Assembly (NCBI RefSeq): GCF_003628305.1
Contig: NZ_RBZM01000002.1
Span: 62,001 to 126,000, forward strand
Source: Cohnella endophytica
GTDB lineage: Bacteria; Bacillota; Bacilli; Paenibacillales; Paenibacillaceae
Direction: 5' to 3'
DNA length: 64,000 nt
A program made the position numbers and the translations under genes. The notes beneath the pieces were generated by a model. That model made no database searches. It worked only from the letters and a program-made list of their open reading frames with translations, and had not been told where the DNA came from. Below, one piece after another: positions 1-8,551 of the stretch (position 1 is the first letter of the stretch; every line of letters starts with the position of its first letter).

Positions 1-1440
1 ATAGGCTTCATTCCACGCTTCCGCATCCTCCGGTTCATAATCCGTGACCGGGAAAGACGCGCGAATCGCGCGACGGGCATCTCCTATATCCGAGAACTCT
101 CCCATAGCGATCCATTGAACGGCAAGATTGCCGATGGCGCTGCCTTCCGAAGGACCCGCCCAAACCGTCTTGCCGATCGCATTCGCCGTCCACTGGCAAA
201 GCAACGTATTCTGAATGCCTCCGCCGACCATATGCAGTCCGGAGAAGCGATGACCCGATAACCGTTCGGTCAGTTCGAACACATGGCGATACTTGAGCGC
301 CAAGCTTTCCAGAATGCAACGTACGATCTCGCCGTCCGTTTCCGGCGGAAGCTGTCCCGACTGTCGGCAATATTGCGCGATGCGCGCGGGCATGTCGCCC
401 GGCGGCAGGAACAAGTCGTCGTCCGGATCGATAAACGCGTTAAACGGCTTCGTACCCGCTGCCATCTGTACCAATTCGGGAAAGGAGTACGTTTTTCCTG
501 CTCGCTCCCACTCTCTTCGGCACTCTTGCAGAATCCACAACCCCATGATGTTCTTCAATAACCGGTAAGTGTCCGCCACTCCGCCTTCGTTAGTGAAGTT
601 CAATTTTTGCGCGAGCTCATGGAGAACCGGTTTATCGACTTCCGTACCCATCAACGACCATGTTCCGCAGCTTAAGTAGGCGAAAGCTTTATCCGTTGCG
701 GGAACCGCGGCCACGGCCGAACCCGTGTCATGTTCCGCCACCGCGTACACGGGAATCGACGGAATGCCCAACTCATCGCAGACAGAAGTCCGCAGGCGAC
801 CCGCAAGCTGTCCGGGCTTTAGAACATCTCCGAACCAAGAAGCCGGGAAATCCAGCATCTTCAACAACTCCGCATCCCATTTATCCGTTGTCGGATTATA
901 CAATTGCGTCGTCGTCGCGTTCGAGAACTCGTTGTGCATTTCTCCGGTCAAGAAGTAACGCAGCAAATCCGGAATCATGAGCAGGCGATGGCCTTCCTTC
1001 AGCCATGGGGAGTTCGCTTGCTTCAACGCGTATAATTGATAAATCGTGTTGAACGGAAGGAACTGAATGCCGGTGCGGGAGAAAATAACCGAAGCGGGTA
1101 TTTCGGCGAACAAGCTTTCCATCGCGCCTTCGGTATGACTGTCCCGGTAATGATACGGATTGCCGATCAATTCGCCGTTCTTGCCGACAAAGCCGAAATC
1201 GACCGCCCAGGAATCGATCGCCATGCTCTTCAATTCGATTCCCCGATGTTTTACTTTCAGCAAGCTCGTCTTAATCTCGTGATAGAGTCTAAGTATGTCC
1301 CAATGCAAGCGGTCGCCCACCTGCACCGGGTCGTTGGGGAAGCGATGGATTTCCTCGACTTCGATCTTGCCGTCCTTTAGCCGGCCGAGCAGCGCCCTTC
1401 CGCTGCTCGCGCCGAGATCAATCGCGAGTATGCTCGTCAC
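1..1440 (-). CDS. rhaB: rhamnulokinase (3' end cut by window edge)
   Basis: ATP-dependent kinase turning L-rhamnulose into L-rhamnulose-1-phosphate in the cytoplasm. The reading frame starts with GTG at 1440, seven bases after AAGGGGG; an ATG inside the spacer leads to an immediate stop, so GTG decides the start. The N-terminus carries the FGGY/actin-fold phosphate loop DLGASSGR (residues 8-15). Later segments include SMAIDSWAVDFG, a C-terminal HMVGGG and AIGNLAVQ, all as in rhamnulokinases. 480 codons are present and the frame is still open at position 1; RhaB is usually about 480-490 residues, so only a few codons are missing. It is the last gene of the rhaEW-ASRT-rhaA-rhaB run, 26 bases after rhaA. 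Confidence 0.95.
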   Translation of the reverse strand, partial: MTSILAIDLGASSGRALLGRLKDGKIEVEEIHRFPNDPVQVGDRLHWDILRLYHEIKTSLLKVKHRGIELKSMAIDSWAVDFGFVGKNGELIGNPYHYRDSHTEGAMESLFAEIPASVIFSRTGIQFLPFNTIYQLYALKQANSPWLKEGHRLLMIPDLLRYFLTGEMHNEFSNATTTQLYNPTTDKWDAELLKMLDFPASWFGDVLKPGQLAGRLRTSVCDELGIPSIPVYAVAEHDTGSAVAAVPATDKAFAYLSCGTWSLMGTEVDKPVLHELAQKLNFTNEGGVADTYRLLKNIMGLWILQECRREWERAGKTYSFPELVQMAAGTKPFNAFIDPDDDLFLPPGDMPARIAQYCRQSGQLPPETDGEIVRCILESLALKYRHVFELTERLSGHRFSGLHMVGGGIQNTLLCQWTANAIGKTVWAGPSEGSAIGNLAVQWIAMGEFSDIGDARRAIRASFPVTDYEPEDAEAWNEAY

Positions 1441-1466
1441 GTTGCATCCCCCTTGCCTTTCTTCTA

Positions 1467-2729
1467 TTAAGAGCCGCGTTTCAGCAGCACGTCTTGTTCG
1501 TAAGCTTTCACGTCGGCAAGCCATTCCTCGCGAACGGGAACGCCCATTTTCTCGCAATAGTAATCCCAAACCGCGCCGAACGGATACGATTTGAATTCCT
1601 CGGTCAGAGCCAGGCGAGTCGTGTAATCGCCGGCCAATTCGGCTTTCTTGAGCGTTTCCACCGGATCGAGCATGCCGCGTAGCAGTGCTTTGATCGTGTT
1701 GCGCGTGCCGATGACCCATGCCGCGACGCGGTTAATGCTCGCATCGAAGAAATCGAGGCCGATATGCGTCTTGCCGAGCAAGTCGCCGCGTACGAGCTCG
1801 CGGCCGATGTCGATCAGCTCGTCGTCAAGCGTGACGACGTGATCGCTGTCCCATCTCATCGGGCGGCTGACGTGCAACAGGATGCCATCCGCGAACAAGG
1901 CGAGCGAAGACAGCTTATTCGAGATCACTTCCGTCGGGTGGAAATGGCCCGCGTCGAGGCAGATGAGCTTGTTATTCTGAAGTCCGTAGCCCATGTAGAA
2001 TTCATGGGATCCAACGACGTAAGCTTCGGAACCGATTCCGAACAGCTTGCTTTCGACCGCGTCCAGATTGTGCGCGGGATTCAGTTCTTCGGAAAATACT
2101 TCGTCAAGCGAATCCTTCAATCGCTGTCTAGGTGCCATGCGATCGACCGGAGCGTCCTTGAATCCGTCCGGAACCCATACGTTCGTGACGCAAGTCTGTC
2201 CGAGCTGTTCGCCGATATAGGCGCCGATCTTGCGCGACGCTTTGCAATGGTCGATCCAGAACCGGCGAATGTCCGGATCCGGATGGCTTAACGTAAATCC
2301 GTCCTTCGATTTCTCGTGAGAGAAACAAGTCGGGTTGAAGTCCATCCCGAGTCCTTGCTCCTTCGCCCAATCGACCCACTTCTGAAAATGCTTCGGTTGC
2401 AGCTGATCCAATTCGACTTTCTCGTCGGTGTCCACGTAGATCGCATGAAGATTGACTTTATGCTTGCCGGGAATCAAAGAAAAAGCTTTTTCCAGATCGG
2501 AGCGAAGCTCTTCGGGAGTTCCGGCAGCCCCTGGGTAATTACCCGTTACCGAAATACCTCCCGTAAGTGCTTGATCCTTGTTCAGAAAACCGCGCACGTC
2601 GTCGCCTTGCCAGCAATGCATCGAAATTTTGATTTTTTCCAGTTGCTCCAGCGCTTGATCGACGTCGATTCCGTGTTTGGCGTATTGTTGCTTCGCCGAT
2701 TCGTAGTTGCTAAGGACTTGAGATGACAA
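1467..2729 (-). CDS. rhaA: L-rhamnose isomerase
   Basis: Converts L-rhamnose to L-rhamnulose, the first catabolic step, in the cytoplasm with a divalent metal. The 420-residue product has the usual family length (E. coli RhaA 419). Recognisable parts are the N-terminal [12 protein letters not shown], the [10 protein letters not shown] and [14 protein letters not shown] segments with metal-binding acidic and His residues, [14 protein letters not shown], and [15 protein letters not shown]. It starts at ATG behind a GGGGGAGGAAG ribosome binding site. It sits between the ASRT-family gene and rhaB with short gaps, so it is probably cotranscribed and controlled from the promoter ahead of rhaEW. Confidence 0.97.
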   Translation of the reverse strand: MSSQVLSNYESAKQQYAKHGIDVDQALEQLEKIKISMHCWQGDDVRGFLNKDQALTGGISVTGNYPGAAGTPEELRSDLEKAFSLIPGKHKVNLHAIYVDTDEKVELDQLQPKHFQKWVDWAKEQGLGMDFNPTCFSHEKSKDGFTLSHPDPDIRRFWIDHCKASRKIGAYIGEQLGQTCVTNVWVPDGFKDAPVDRMAPRQRLKDSLDEVFSEELNPAHNLDAVESKLFGIGSEAYVVGSHEFYMGYGLQNNKLICLDAGHFHPTEVISNKLSSLALFADGILLHVSRPMRWDSDHVVTLDDELIDIGRELVRGDLLGKTHIGLDFFDASINRVAAWVIGTRNTIKALLRGMLDPVETLKKAELAGDYTTRLALTEEFKSYPFGAVWDYYCEKMGVPVREEWLADVKAYEQDVLLKRGS

Positions 2730-2750
2730 GTTGCTTCCTCCCCCATCGGG

Positions 2751-3122
2751 TCACTGAATTGGAAAAGCCATAACGGACATTAACGCGTTCTCCGCCTGAG
2801 TGGAATCTAGGCGGCTATATTGCACGATAACCGAGACATCGCTTTTGACTTCGATGGCGTAAGGAACACCGACCGGAATCGGCATCCCATCTTGTTGCAG
2901 CGAGCTGGTACGAATATGTTTCGTTCGCCTTGCGCCTACGACGACCATGATTTTCTCCATCGGATCGCGATCCTCGAAAAAAATCGTGATTTCAAGTAGC
3001 GCGTCCTCCGACGAAGTGTTCAACACGCAGATGGATTCGTGGCTAGTCAAATCTCCTGAACTGGTCTCGGGTATATAACCGTCGGGAATGTACCAAAGCT
3101 TCTCTCCCCGTTGCTTGTACAT
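2751..3122 (-). CDS. ASRT-family (sensory rhodopsin transducer-like) protein
   Basis: A 123-residue soluble protein of the family of Anabaena sensory rhodopsin transducer (ASRT, Pfam PF07100). The match is recognised from the whole pattern: an N-terminal W-x-IPDGYIP, SHE-x-ICVLN, LEITIFFEDRDP, the basic RRTKHIR stretch, and the C-terminal QYSRLDS-QAENAL signature. No signal peptide or membrane segment is visible, and there is no rhodopsin gene in the window. ASRT was described as a rhodopsin partner, and related proteins have been proposed to be small-molecule or carbohydrate binders. Its place between rhaEW and rhaA suggests a role linked to rhamnose or a phosphorylated intermediate; that link is inference. 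Family call strong, function unknown. Confidence 0.85.
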   Translation of the reverse strand: MYKQRGEKLWYIPDGYIPETSSGDLTSHESICVLNTSSEDALLEITIFFEDRDPMEKIMVVVGARRTKHIRTSSLQQDGMPIPVGVPYAIEVKSDVSVIVQYSRLDSTQAENALMSVMAFPIQ

Positions 3123-3138
3123 GGATGTCGCCTCCGGA

Positions 3139-5208
3139 TTAGCGCGTGAACGCCGCCGGCACGCCGCCGTCGATCGTTAACATGCAGCCTGTCGTTTTGT
3201 CGGATTTCGAGGATGCGAAGAACGCGATGCCTTCCGCGATATCCCTCGGATAGATGTTAACGAGAAGCGTCGTGCGCTTGCGATAGTATTCTTCCAATTG
3301 ATCGGGCTCGATGCCGTATGCCGCTGCTCGTTCGTTCCTCCAGCTGCCGTTCCAGATCGCGGAACCTTGAAGTATCGCATCCGGCAAAATCGTGTTGACG
3401 CGAATTCCGAACTCTCCGCCTTCGGCTGCGATGCAACGCGCAAGGTGGGCTTCCAACGCTTTAACGGAGCTGTACGCGGAAGCGTTCTTGCCCGCATAGA
3501 CGGAGTTCTTGGAGCCGATGAACACCATGTTGCCGCCGATCGCTTGGGTTTTCATGAGCTTAAACGCTTCGCGTGCGACTAGGAAGTAGCCCGTTCCGAG
3601 AACGTTCATGTTCAAGTTCCATTCTTTCAAAGACGTTTCGTCGAACGGACTCGAAGTCGCAAGGCCCGCGTTGTTGACAATGATATCCACGCCGCCGTAT
3701 GTCAAAGCCGTCGTCGCATATGCGGCTTGCACGGCTTCCTCGCTCGTTACGTCCATCTTCACGGCAAGCGCGCGGTTCTCGCCCCACTTCGCGTTGATCT
3801 CCGCCGCGACTTTCTCGGCGCCTTCGAGGTTCAAATCCGCCAGCACGACGTGCGCGCCCTCGGAAACGAGTCTGCGTGCCGTTTCGCTGCCGATTCCGCC
3901 CGCGCCGCCGGTAATAAAAGCGACTTTGCGCGAGAATTCCGCTTCCGCAGGAGCCAACGACAGCTTGTAAAGCTCGAGCGGCCAGTATTCTACGTTATAG
4001 GATTCGTTCTCTACGAGCGATACGAAATTACCAAGCGCGGTCGCGCCTCTCATAACGGCGATCGCGCGGTGATACAACGCTCCGCTCACTTGGCTCATCG
4101 CCCAGCTCTTGCCGGTGTTGATCATGCCGACGCCCGGAATCAGAATAACGCGGGGAGCGGCTTCGAACATGACGTCTCCCTCGTTCTTATTGCGTTCGAA
4201 GTAAGCGGCGTATTGTTGCTTGTATGCCGCTATGCCTTCTTTAAGCTTCGCCTTCAAGCCATCGATATCCTCCGCGTTCGGCTCCCAATCGATGAACAAC
4301 GGAACGACTTTCGTGTGAACGAGATGGTCCGGGCAAGCAGCTCCGACTTGGGAAAGCGTCGCAGAATCTTTGCCGCCGACGAATTGCAGCACGTCGTCCG
4401 CATCGTCGAAGCTCAGAATCATTTTTTTCGCATCGCTTACCGCTCCGCGAATCGTCGGCATCACTTGCGAAGCTACGCTGCGGCGTACGTCCGCCTCAAG
4501 CGTTGGGTATTTCGCGCCGCCGAATACTTTCGCTTCGACGATACGGTTCTCGATGAAGCTCTCCGCCTCGGAGATGATCTTGATCGTTTGCGCGTAACAT
4601 GCTTCGGAAGTATCGCCCCAAGTGACCAAGCCGTGCTTCTCCATCAGAACGAGCTCGGCGTTCGGGTTGTTAAGCACGCCTTCGGCGATCATTTTGGACA
4701 AAGTAAATCCGGGACGAATATAAGGAACCCATACGAATCGGTTGCCGAAAATCTCTTCCGCCAGTTGCTTGCCGTTATCCGCGCAGCAAAGGCTGATAAT
4801 GGAGTCCGGGTGCGTATGGTCTACGTGTTTGAACGGCAGGAATGCGTGAAGCAACGTTTCGATCGAAGCGCGCGGGTGCTTGGAATCGATCATGCAATTC
4901 GCCAGGTACGCGACCATGTCTTCGTCGGACATTTCCGCTTTCTCGAACAGCGGACGAATGTCGTCCAAGCGCAAGCCCGTGAAGTTGCCGGCTTTCATCG
5001 AAGCCAGGTCGGATCCGCTTCCTTTCACGTACATCACTTCGGTATCGCGGCCGCGGAAATCTTGCACGACAGTTTTCGTCGACGTATTGCCTCCCCCGAA
5101 GTTGCATACCCGGCGATCCGCGCCGATGATGTTCGAACGATAGACGAGCTGATCCAATCCGGTTTGTTGCTCAGATGCTTTCGATGAGTCCCACAAGCTT
5201 TGTACCAT
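3139..5208 (-). CDS. rhaEW: bifunctional rhamnulose-1-phosphate aldolase / short-chain dehydrogenase
   Basis: A 689-residue fusion. Residues about 1-400 are a class II aldolase (AraD/FucA type) that splits rhamnulose-1-phosphate into dihydroxyacetone phosphate and lactaldehyde: note the NTSTK phosphate site, MYVKGSGSD, and the zinc ligands in HVDHTHPDS. Residues about 428-689 are a Rossmann-fold SDR with TGGAGGIG, NNAG, GSKNSVYAGKNASAYSSVKA (catalytic Ser and YxxxK) and a C-terminal TIDGGVPAAF, expected to oxidise lactaldehyde. This is the architecture of B. subtilis YuxG (RhaEW). Start ATG follows CGGAGGT. It is the promoter-proximal gene of the rhamnose operon and replaces separate rhaD and lactaldehyde dehydrogenase genes. 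Confidence 0.95.
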   Translation of the reverse strand: MVQSLWDSSKASEQQTGLDQLVYRSNIIGADRRVCNFGGGNTSTKTVVQDFRGRDTEVMYVKGSGSDLASMKAGNFTGLRLDDIRPLFEKAEMSDEDMVAYLANCMIDSKHPRASIETLLHAFLPFKHVDHTHPDSIISLCCADNGKQLAEEIFGNRFVWVPYIRPGFTLSKMIAEGVLNNPNAELVLMEKHGLVTWGDTSEACYAQTIKIISEAESFIENRIVEAKVFGGAKYPTLEADVRRSVASQVMPTIRGAVSDAKKMILSFDDADDVLQFVGGKDSATLSQVGAACPDHLVHTKVVPLFIDWEPNAEDIDGLKAKLKEGIAAYKQQYAAYFERNKNEGDVMFEAAPRVILIPGVGMINTGKSWAMSQVSGALYHRAIAVMRGATALGNFVSLVENESYNVEYWPLELYKLSLAPAEAEFSRKVAFITGGAGGIGSETARRLVSEGAHVVLADLNLEGAEKVAAEINAKWGENRALAVKMDVTSEEAVQAAYATTALTYGGVDIIVNNAGLATSSPFDETSLKEWNLNMNVLGTGYFLVAREAFKLMKTQAIGGNMVFIGSKNSVYAGKNASAYSSVKALEAHLARCIAAEGGEFGIRVNTILPDAILQGSAIWNGSWRNERAAAYGIEPDQLEEYYRKRTTLLVNIYPRDIAEGIAFFASSKSDKTTGCMLTIDGGVPAAFTR

Positions 5209-5234
5209 GAAGAATACCTCCGAATGATTGGTTT

Positions 5235-5312
5235 TTTGTCTGTTTGTTTGTATTTTATCACACCCGTTTATGTTTGAATAGTTTTAAATCAAACACAAAC
5301 AAAGAAGTTTGT
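5235..5312 (-). promoter_or_regulatory. rhamnose operon control region with AAACAAAC operator-like repeats
   Basis: The region ahead of rhaEW is AT-rich and holds repeated ACAAAC blocks. A perfect inverted repeat ACAAAC-6 nt-GTTTGT lies at 5295-5312, and a run of direct ACAAAC units lies at 5238-5251 just downstream of a TAAAAT-like -10. Such TTTGTTTG-rich sites are typical of DeoR-family operators, and Bacillus-type rhamnose operons are usually controlled by a DeoR-family RhaR; no regulator gene is in the window, so this assignment is inference. Confidence 0.5.
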
Positions 5313-5329
5313 TTCTTGAATAAAAGGAA

Positions 5330-5360
5330 AACGGCGATCAGAATATACCTGATCACCGTT
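5330..5360 (-). terminator. rho-independent terminator of glpX
   Basis: A 12-bp stem (5330-5341 with 5349-5360) and 7-nt loop follow the glpX stop on the minus strand and run into TTTTCCTTTT. The one non-Watson-Crick pair is G-U only when read on the minus strand, supporting that direction. It separates glpX from the rhamnose operon. Confidence 0.8.
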
Positions 5361-5396
5361 CTCTTGTCGACGTCCTTCGTATTCAAAGAATAAAGC

Positions 5397-6356
5397 TCAT
5401 AAAAACTGCTTATTCGGCAAGTAATGCAACGCCCGGATAAACCGAATCGTCCTCGTTTTGGCTCGCATGACGATCGAATTCGTCTCCGCGCGATCGTCCG
5501 GCAAGTAACGAACGCCGCCGAGAAACTCGCCGGGAGTTACGCCGGTAGCGGCGAAGATGACATCCTCCGAGCCGATCATGTCTTCCATAGTTAACACTTT
5601 GTAGGGATCGTCGATCCCCATCTGCAGGCAACGCGCGTATTCGTTCGCATCCGAAGGCATAAGCCGTCCTTGCAGTTCCCCTCCTAGACATTTGAGCGCG
5701 GCGGCCGCTAACACGCCTTCGGGAGCTCCTCCCGATCCGACGTAAAGATCGATGCCCGCCTCCGGGAATGCCGGAGCCATCGCCCCCGCCACGTCGCCAT
5801 CCGAAAGAAACTTGATCCGCACGCCAACGTTGCGCAACGTTTTAATAATAGCTTCATGCCTCACTCGATCCAGGATCATGACCGTTAGCTCGGATACGTT
5901 CTTATTCAGCGCGTCCGCAGCTTTTCTTAGCGTCGTTTCCATCGGGTCGGTCAACTTCAGCTTGCCGACGAGCTGCGGGCCAACGGCCAGCTTCTCCATG
6001 TACATATCCGGTGCGTGCAACAGATTCCCCTTGTTCGCAACCGCAATGACGGACATCGCGTTGTTCAAGCCCTTGGCGACGATTTCCGTGCCTTCGAGCG
6101 GATCGACCGCAACGTCCACCTCGGGACCGTTCATGCTGCCGACCTGTTCGCCGATATAGAGCATCGGCGCTTCGTCCATCTCTCCCTCTCCGATCACGAC
6201 CGTGCCTCTAACCGAGATCGAGTCGAACATAGCCCTCATCGCGGACGTAGCCGCTCCGTCTGCGTTTATTTTATCCCCGCGGCCCATCCAAGGCGCGGAA
6301 GCCAATGCAGCAAGTTCCGTTACCCTTACGATTTCCAGCGCCAATTCTCTCTCCAT
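5397..6356 (-). CDS. glpX: class II fructose-1,6-bisphosphatase
   Basis: Hydrolyses fructose-1,6-bisphosphate to fructose-6-phosphate in gluconeogenesis. The 319-residue product has the GlpX signatures: ALASAPWMGRGDK near the N-terminus, the metal site GEGEMDEAPMLYIGE, DPLEGTE, and in the C-terminal half GSGGAPEGVLAAAALKCLGG. This is the GlpX length, not the longer class III FBPase. The ATG follows GGAGGG. It has its own AT-rich upstream region with a candidate sigma-A promoter and ends in a terminator, so it looks monocistronic. Confidence 0.96.
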   Translation of the reverse strand: MERELALEIVRVTELAALASAPWMGRGDKINADGAATSAMRAMFDSISVRGTVVIGEGEMDEAPMLYIGEQVGSMNGPEVDVAVDPLEGTEIVAKGLNNAMSVIAVANKGNLLHAPDMYMEKLAVGPQLVGKLKLTDPMETTLRKAADALNKNVSELTVMILDRVRHEAIIKTLRNVGVRIKFLSDGDVAGAMAPAFPEAGIDLYVGSGGAPEGVLAAAALKCLGGELQGRLMPSDANEYARCLQMGIDDPYKVLTMEDMIGSEDVIFAATGVTPGEFLGGVRYLPDDRAETNSIVMRAKTRTIRFIRALHYLPNKQFL

Positions 6357-6392
6357 CGAAAACCCTCCATTAGCGATAAATGATTTATATAT

Positions 6393-6421
6393 TGTATATC
6401 ATATAATTATTTATGACACAA
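6393..6421 (-). promoter_or_regulatory. candidate sigma-A promoter of glpX
   Basis: On the minus strand TTGTGT (6416-6421) lies 17 bases ahead of TATACA (6393-6398), about 35 bases upstream of the glpX start. An 11-base direct repeat, ATTTATGACAC, occurs at 6409-6419 (overlapping the -35) and again at 6462-6472; it may be a regulator site. Assignment by eye only. Confidence 0.5.
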
Positions 6422-6494
6422 TAATAAATGTAGATTTTAAATATAATGATCTAAACTCTGCATTTATGACACGCTACATTGGAGCCACTCTTAA

Positions 6495-6678
6495 TTGGAA
6501 AAGCACAAACATAGAATTATGTTAATATGCAAGTCGAAAATGCCGACGAGAGTAGTGTGCAGTACGCTCACAGCGTGCTGCACAGCGGATTGGACTGAGG
6601 ATTGACATTCTATAAATCTATCTCAACAACAATAAAAGCCGCGCTTAAGGTCATGAATTGACCCTAAAGCGCGGCTTT
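6495..6678 (+). other. gene-free stretch with promoter-like site and strong hairpin; possible short RNA
   Basis: Between glpX and the metallophosphoesterase there is no convincing coding frame. On the plus strand TTGGAA (6495-6500), 17 bases, TATGTT (6518-6523) resembles a sigma-A promoter. It is followed by an 11-bp stem (6557-6567 with 6573-6583, 5-nt loop) whose one wobble pair is G-U on the plus strand, and then by the terminator at 6635-6678. A transcript of about 150 nt is therefore possible. I do not recognise a known RNA family. Confidence 0.3.
6635..6678. terminator. strong terminator hairpin, probably bidirectional
   Basis: A 12-bp GC-rich stem (6635-6646 with 6667-6678) with an inner GGTCA/TGACC extension, flanked by AAAA and TTTA. 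It lies 19 bases after the stop of the metallophosphoesterase on the minus strand and would also end any plus-strand transcript from 6.5 kb. Confidence 0.8.
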
Positions 6679-6697
6679 ATCCGCTTACCCTGTATAC

Positions 6698-7855
6698 TTA
6701 CGGCAACAGCTTAATCTCTAGGCGAATAATCTCGCTTCGGCTTCCGATTCGAATGGCTGGTCCCCACGATCCGAAACCGGAGGAGACGACGACATGCATC
6801 GCTTCCTTCCGCATGTAGCCCCAGTCGAGCTCGAACAATCTTCTCGTAAAGAGGTGGTTCGGAGCAAATTGCCCCCGATGCGTATGTCCGCTAAGCAGAA
6901 CGTCCGCCCCCGCCTCCGCGGCCTCCGCGAACTTAGTCGGCTGATGATCGAGCACGATAATCGGCTTGTTATGATCCAACCCGCCCAACAAATCGCCGAT
7001 TACCTCTCTGCCGCCGAATGGACCGCCCTCCGCCGTTTTATCCTTCCGACCGACGACGGTTATCGCATCCGCGACTTTAACCGATTCGTCCCTCAACACT
7101 TGAATGCCGATGGCGTTCATTTGTTCGATATAGCTGTCGATATGCCCGCCGTAATATTCATGATTTCCGAGTACCGCGAGAACGCCGTGCTTCGCCTTTA
7201 ATTGACCTAGCAACTCTCCCATCCGATTGCGGATAAACGGTTCGATAGAATCATCGATGACGTCCCCGGGAAGCAGAATCAGGTCGGGCTGCATCTCGTT
7301 TACCCGTTTAAGCAGACGACGAAGATGCCTGCGGCCAACGATGTTGCCCAAATGAATATCCGATGCGACGGCAACGGTCCATTCCCGCTGACCGTTCTCG
7401 CCGGCGGACTTATCGATCGGAAGCTCGTACGTACGAACGATCGGACTCCAAGCGTTCCGGGAACCGACGATGAACAGCAAGGCAAGCGCACCCATGACGA
7501 TGCTTCCCGCGTAGATCGAATAGTCATCGATATTCCAACCGGCAATACGCGGAACCAGACCGATTAAATCCTCCAACAAAAACAGGATCAAACCGGTTTC
7601 CATGATGAAAATATAATAAGCTCCCACGATTTTCAATAGCCTTCCAGCGGGTTTAATAGCATGGGGAAGCGGGACGCGTCCCAAAATATAACCGTAAGCG
7701 ATCAAGCCGAAGGGTACCCAGAACGCCCAAGGCGAGAAACTAACTCCGACCAGCTTAAACCACTCCGTCACATGCCAACCGATGTAGATGTTGATTCCGG
7801 CGTAAACCGTCAGCAAAAACGTGAAAAGAAAAATAACGCGCCTGTTCATTTTCAT
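6698..7855 (-). CDS. membrane-anchored metallophosphoesterase (YkuE-like)
   Basis: A calcineurin-like phosphoesterase of 385 residues. The first half holds about four hydrophobic segments (roughly residues 5-25, 40-58, 70-95, 110-135), so it is membrane-bound. The catalytic domain follows: ASDIHLG (about 165), LPGDVIDD (about 197), GNHEYYGG (about 231), a late GHTHRGQ (about 323), giving the five metal-binding motifs. The domain is probably outside or at the membrane face; YkuE-like enzymes act on phosphorylated lipids or related substrates, but the substrate here cannot be told. Start ATG is preceded only by a weak AGAG. It stands alone between a terminator and the sigma-factor gene. Confidence 0.85.
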   Translation of the reverse strand: MKMNRRVIFLFTFLLTVYAGINIYIGWHVTEWFKLVGVSFSPWAFWVPFGLIAYGYILGRVPLPHAIKPAGRLLKIVGAYYIFIMETGLILFLLEDLIGLVPRIAGWNIDDYSIYAGSIVMGALALLFIVGSRNAWSPIVRTYELPIDKSAGENGQREWTVAVASDIHLGNIVGRRHLRRLLKRVNEMQPDLILLPGDVIDDSIEPFIRNRMGELLGQLKAKHGVLAVLGNHEYYGGHIDSYIEQMNAIGIQVLRDESVKVADAITVVGRKDKTAEGGPFGGREVIGDLLGGLDHNKPIIVLDHQPTKFAEAAEAGADVLLSGHTHRGQFAPNHLFTRRLFELDWGYMRKEAMHVVVSSGFGSWGPAIRIGSRSEIIRLEIKLLP

Positions 7856-7910
7856 CTCTATGATACTCTCCCTATCTCCCTATGAACGTACGCATAAATT
7901 ATAACATAGA

Positions 7911-7943
7911 GAGCGCCCCTAACCGAAACCGGCAGGGGCGCTC
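7911..7943 (-). terminator. terminator hairpin after the efflux/sigma operon
   Basis: Perfect 10-bp GC-rich stem (7911-7920 with 7934-7943), nine bases beyond the sigma-factor stop. The following sequence on the minus strand is only moderately T-rich, so termination strength is uncertain. Confidence 0.6.
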
Positions 7944-7952
7944 GTTCATGCT

Positions 7953-8519
7953 TTATCTTTCCAACAATAAACCGTGCGGCCAATCGCGCATGATCGCCCG
8001 TGACCAGCGTTCCACGTCCAAATTCACGACCTTGCGGTCTTCGAGAAGACATTGGCGGCTGCGTAAGAGCTCCCGGGTACGGAACAGTACCGACTTGACC
8101 GCGGAGGTCGTACAATCCATCGCGTTCGCGATCTCTCGCATCGTATAGCCGAAGTAGTGGAACAGCAACCAGATTTCGATATTCCTGCGAGGAAACCTCT
8201 CGGCTAACCATTCCATTGCGCTCCGCACTTCGACGTAATTGTTGTCGACGCTAAACGTATCCAAATAATCTACTGTAGCCAGGCGCCTTCTCTTTTTCTT
8301 GCGGCATTCGTCGATCCACAGATTACGCGCGACCCGAACCAGGAAGGGTTTCACTTCTGCGCGCGGCGCCGTATGAAGGAAAAATGTCAGCGACTTCAAT
8401 AAAGTGTCTTGAAATAGATCGTCCGCATCCCATCGCGATTTCGTTAAAAAAAAGCAATATTTCTGCAAGTCCTCGAGGTGCGGCCGGATCAGCGCTTCGT
8501 AATCCGGGAAGGCTTCCAC
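7953..8519 (-). CDS. ECF-type RNA polymerase sigma factor, last gene of the efflux operon
   Basis: A 188-residue sigma-70 family protein with region 2 at about residues 20-90 (YCFFLTKSRWDADDLFQDTLLKS, then FLVRVARNLWIDECRKKKRR) and a region 4 helix-turn-helix at about 115-165 (YFGYTMREIANAMDCTTSAVKSVLFRTRELL). The start is GTG, eight bases after GGAGGGG. It begins 32 bases after the MacB-like permease gene and in the same direction, so it is probably cotranscribed with the efflux system. No anti-sigma gene lies beside it, and the roughly 25-residue C-terminal tail beyond region 4 is unassigned. Its targets are unknown. Confidence 0.9.
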   Translation of the reverse strand: MEAFPDYEALIRPHLEDLQKYCFFLTKSRWDADDLFQDTLLKSLTFFLHTAPRAEVKPFLVRVARNLWIDECRKKKRRRLATVDYLDTFSVDNNYVEVRSAMEWLAERFPRRNIEIWLLFHYFGYTMREIANAMDCTTSAVKSVLFRTRELLRSRQCLLEDRKVVNLDVERWSRAIMRDWPHGLLLER

Positions 8520-8551
8520 GCCGGTCCCCTCCTTTCATGATCCGTAACGAA

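Noticed and set aside
3727..5187. 486-codon open frame antisense to rhaEW
   Set aside because: Shadow of a high-GC coding strand; the opposite strand has a full-length, motif-complete enzyme and this frame has no ribosome binding site or domain.
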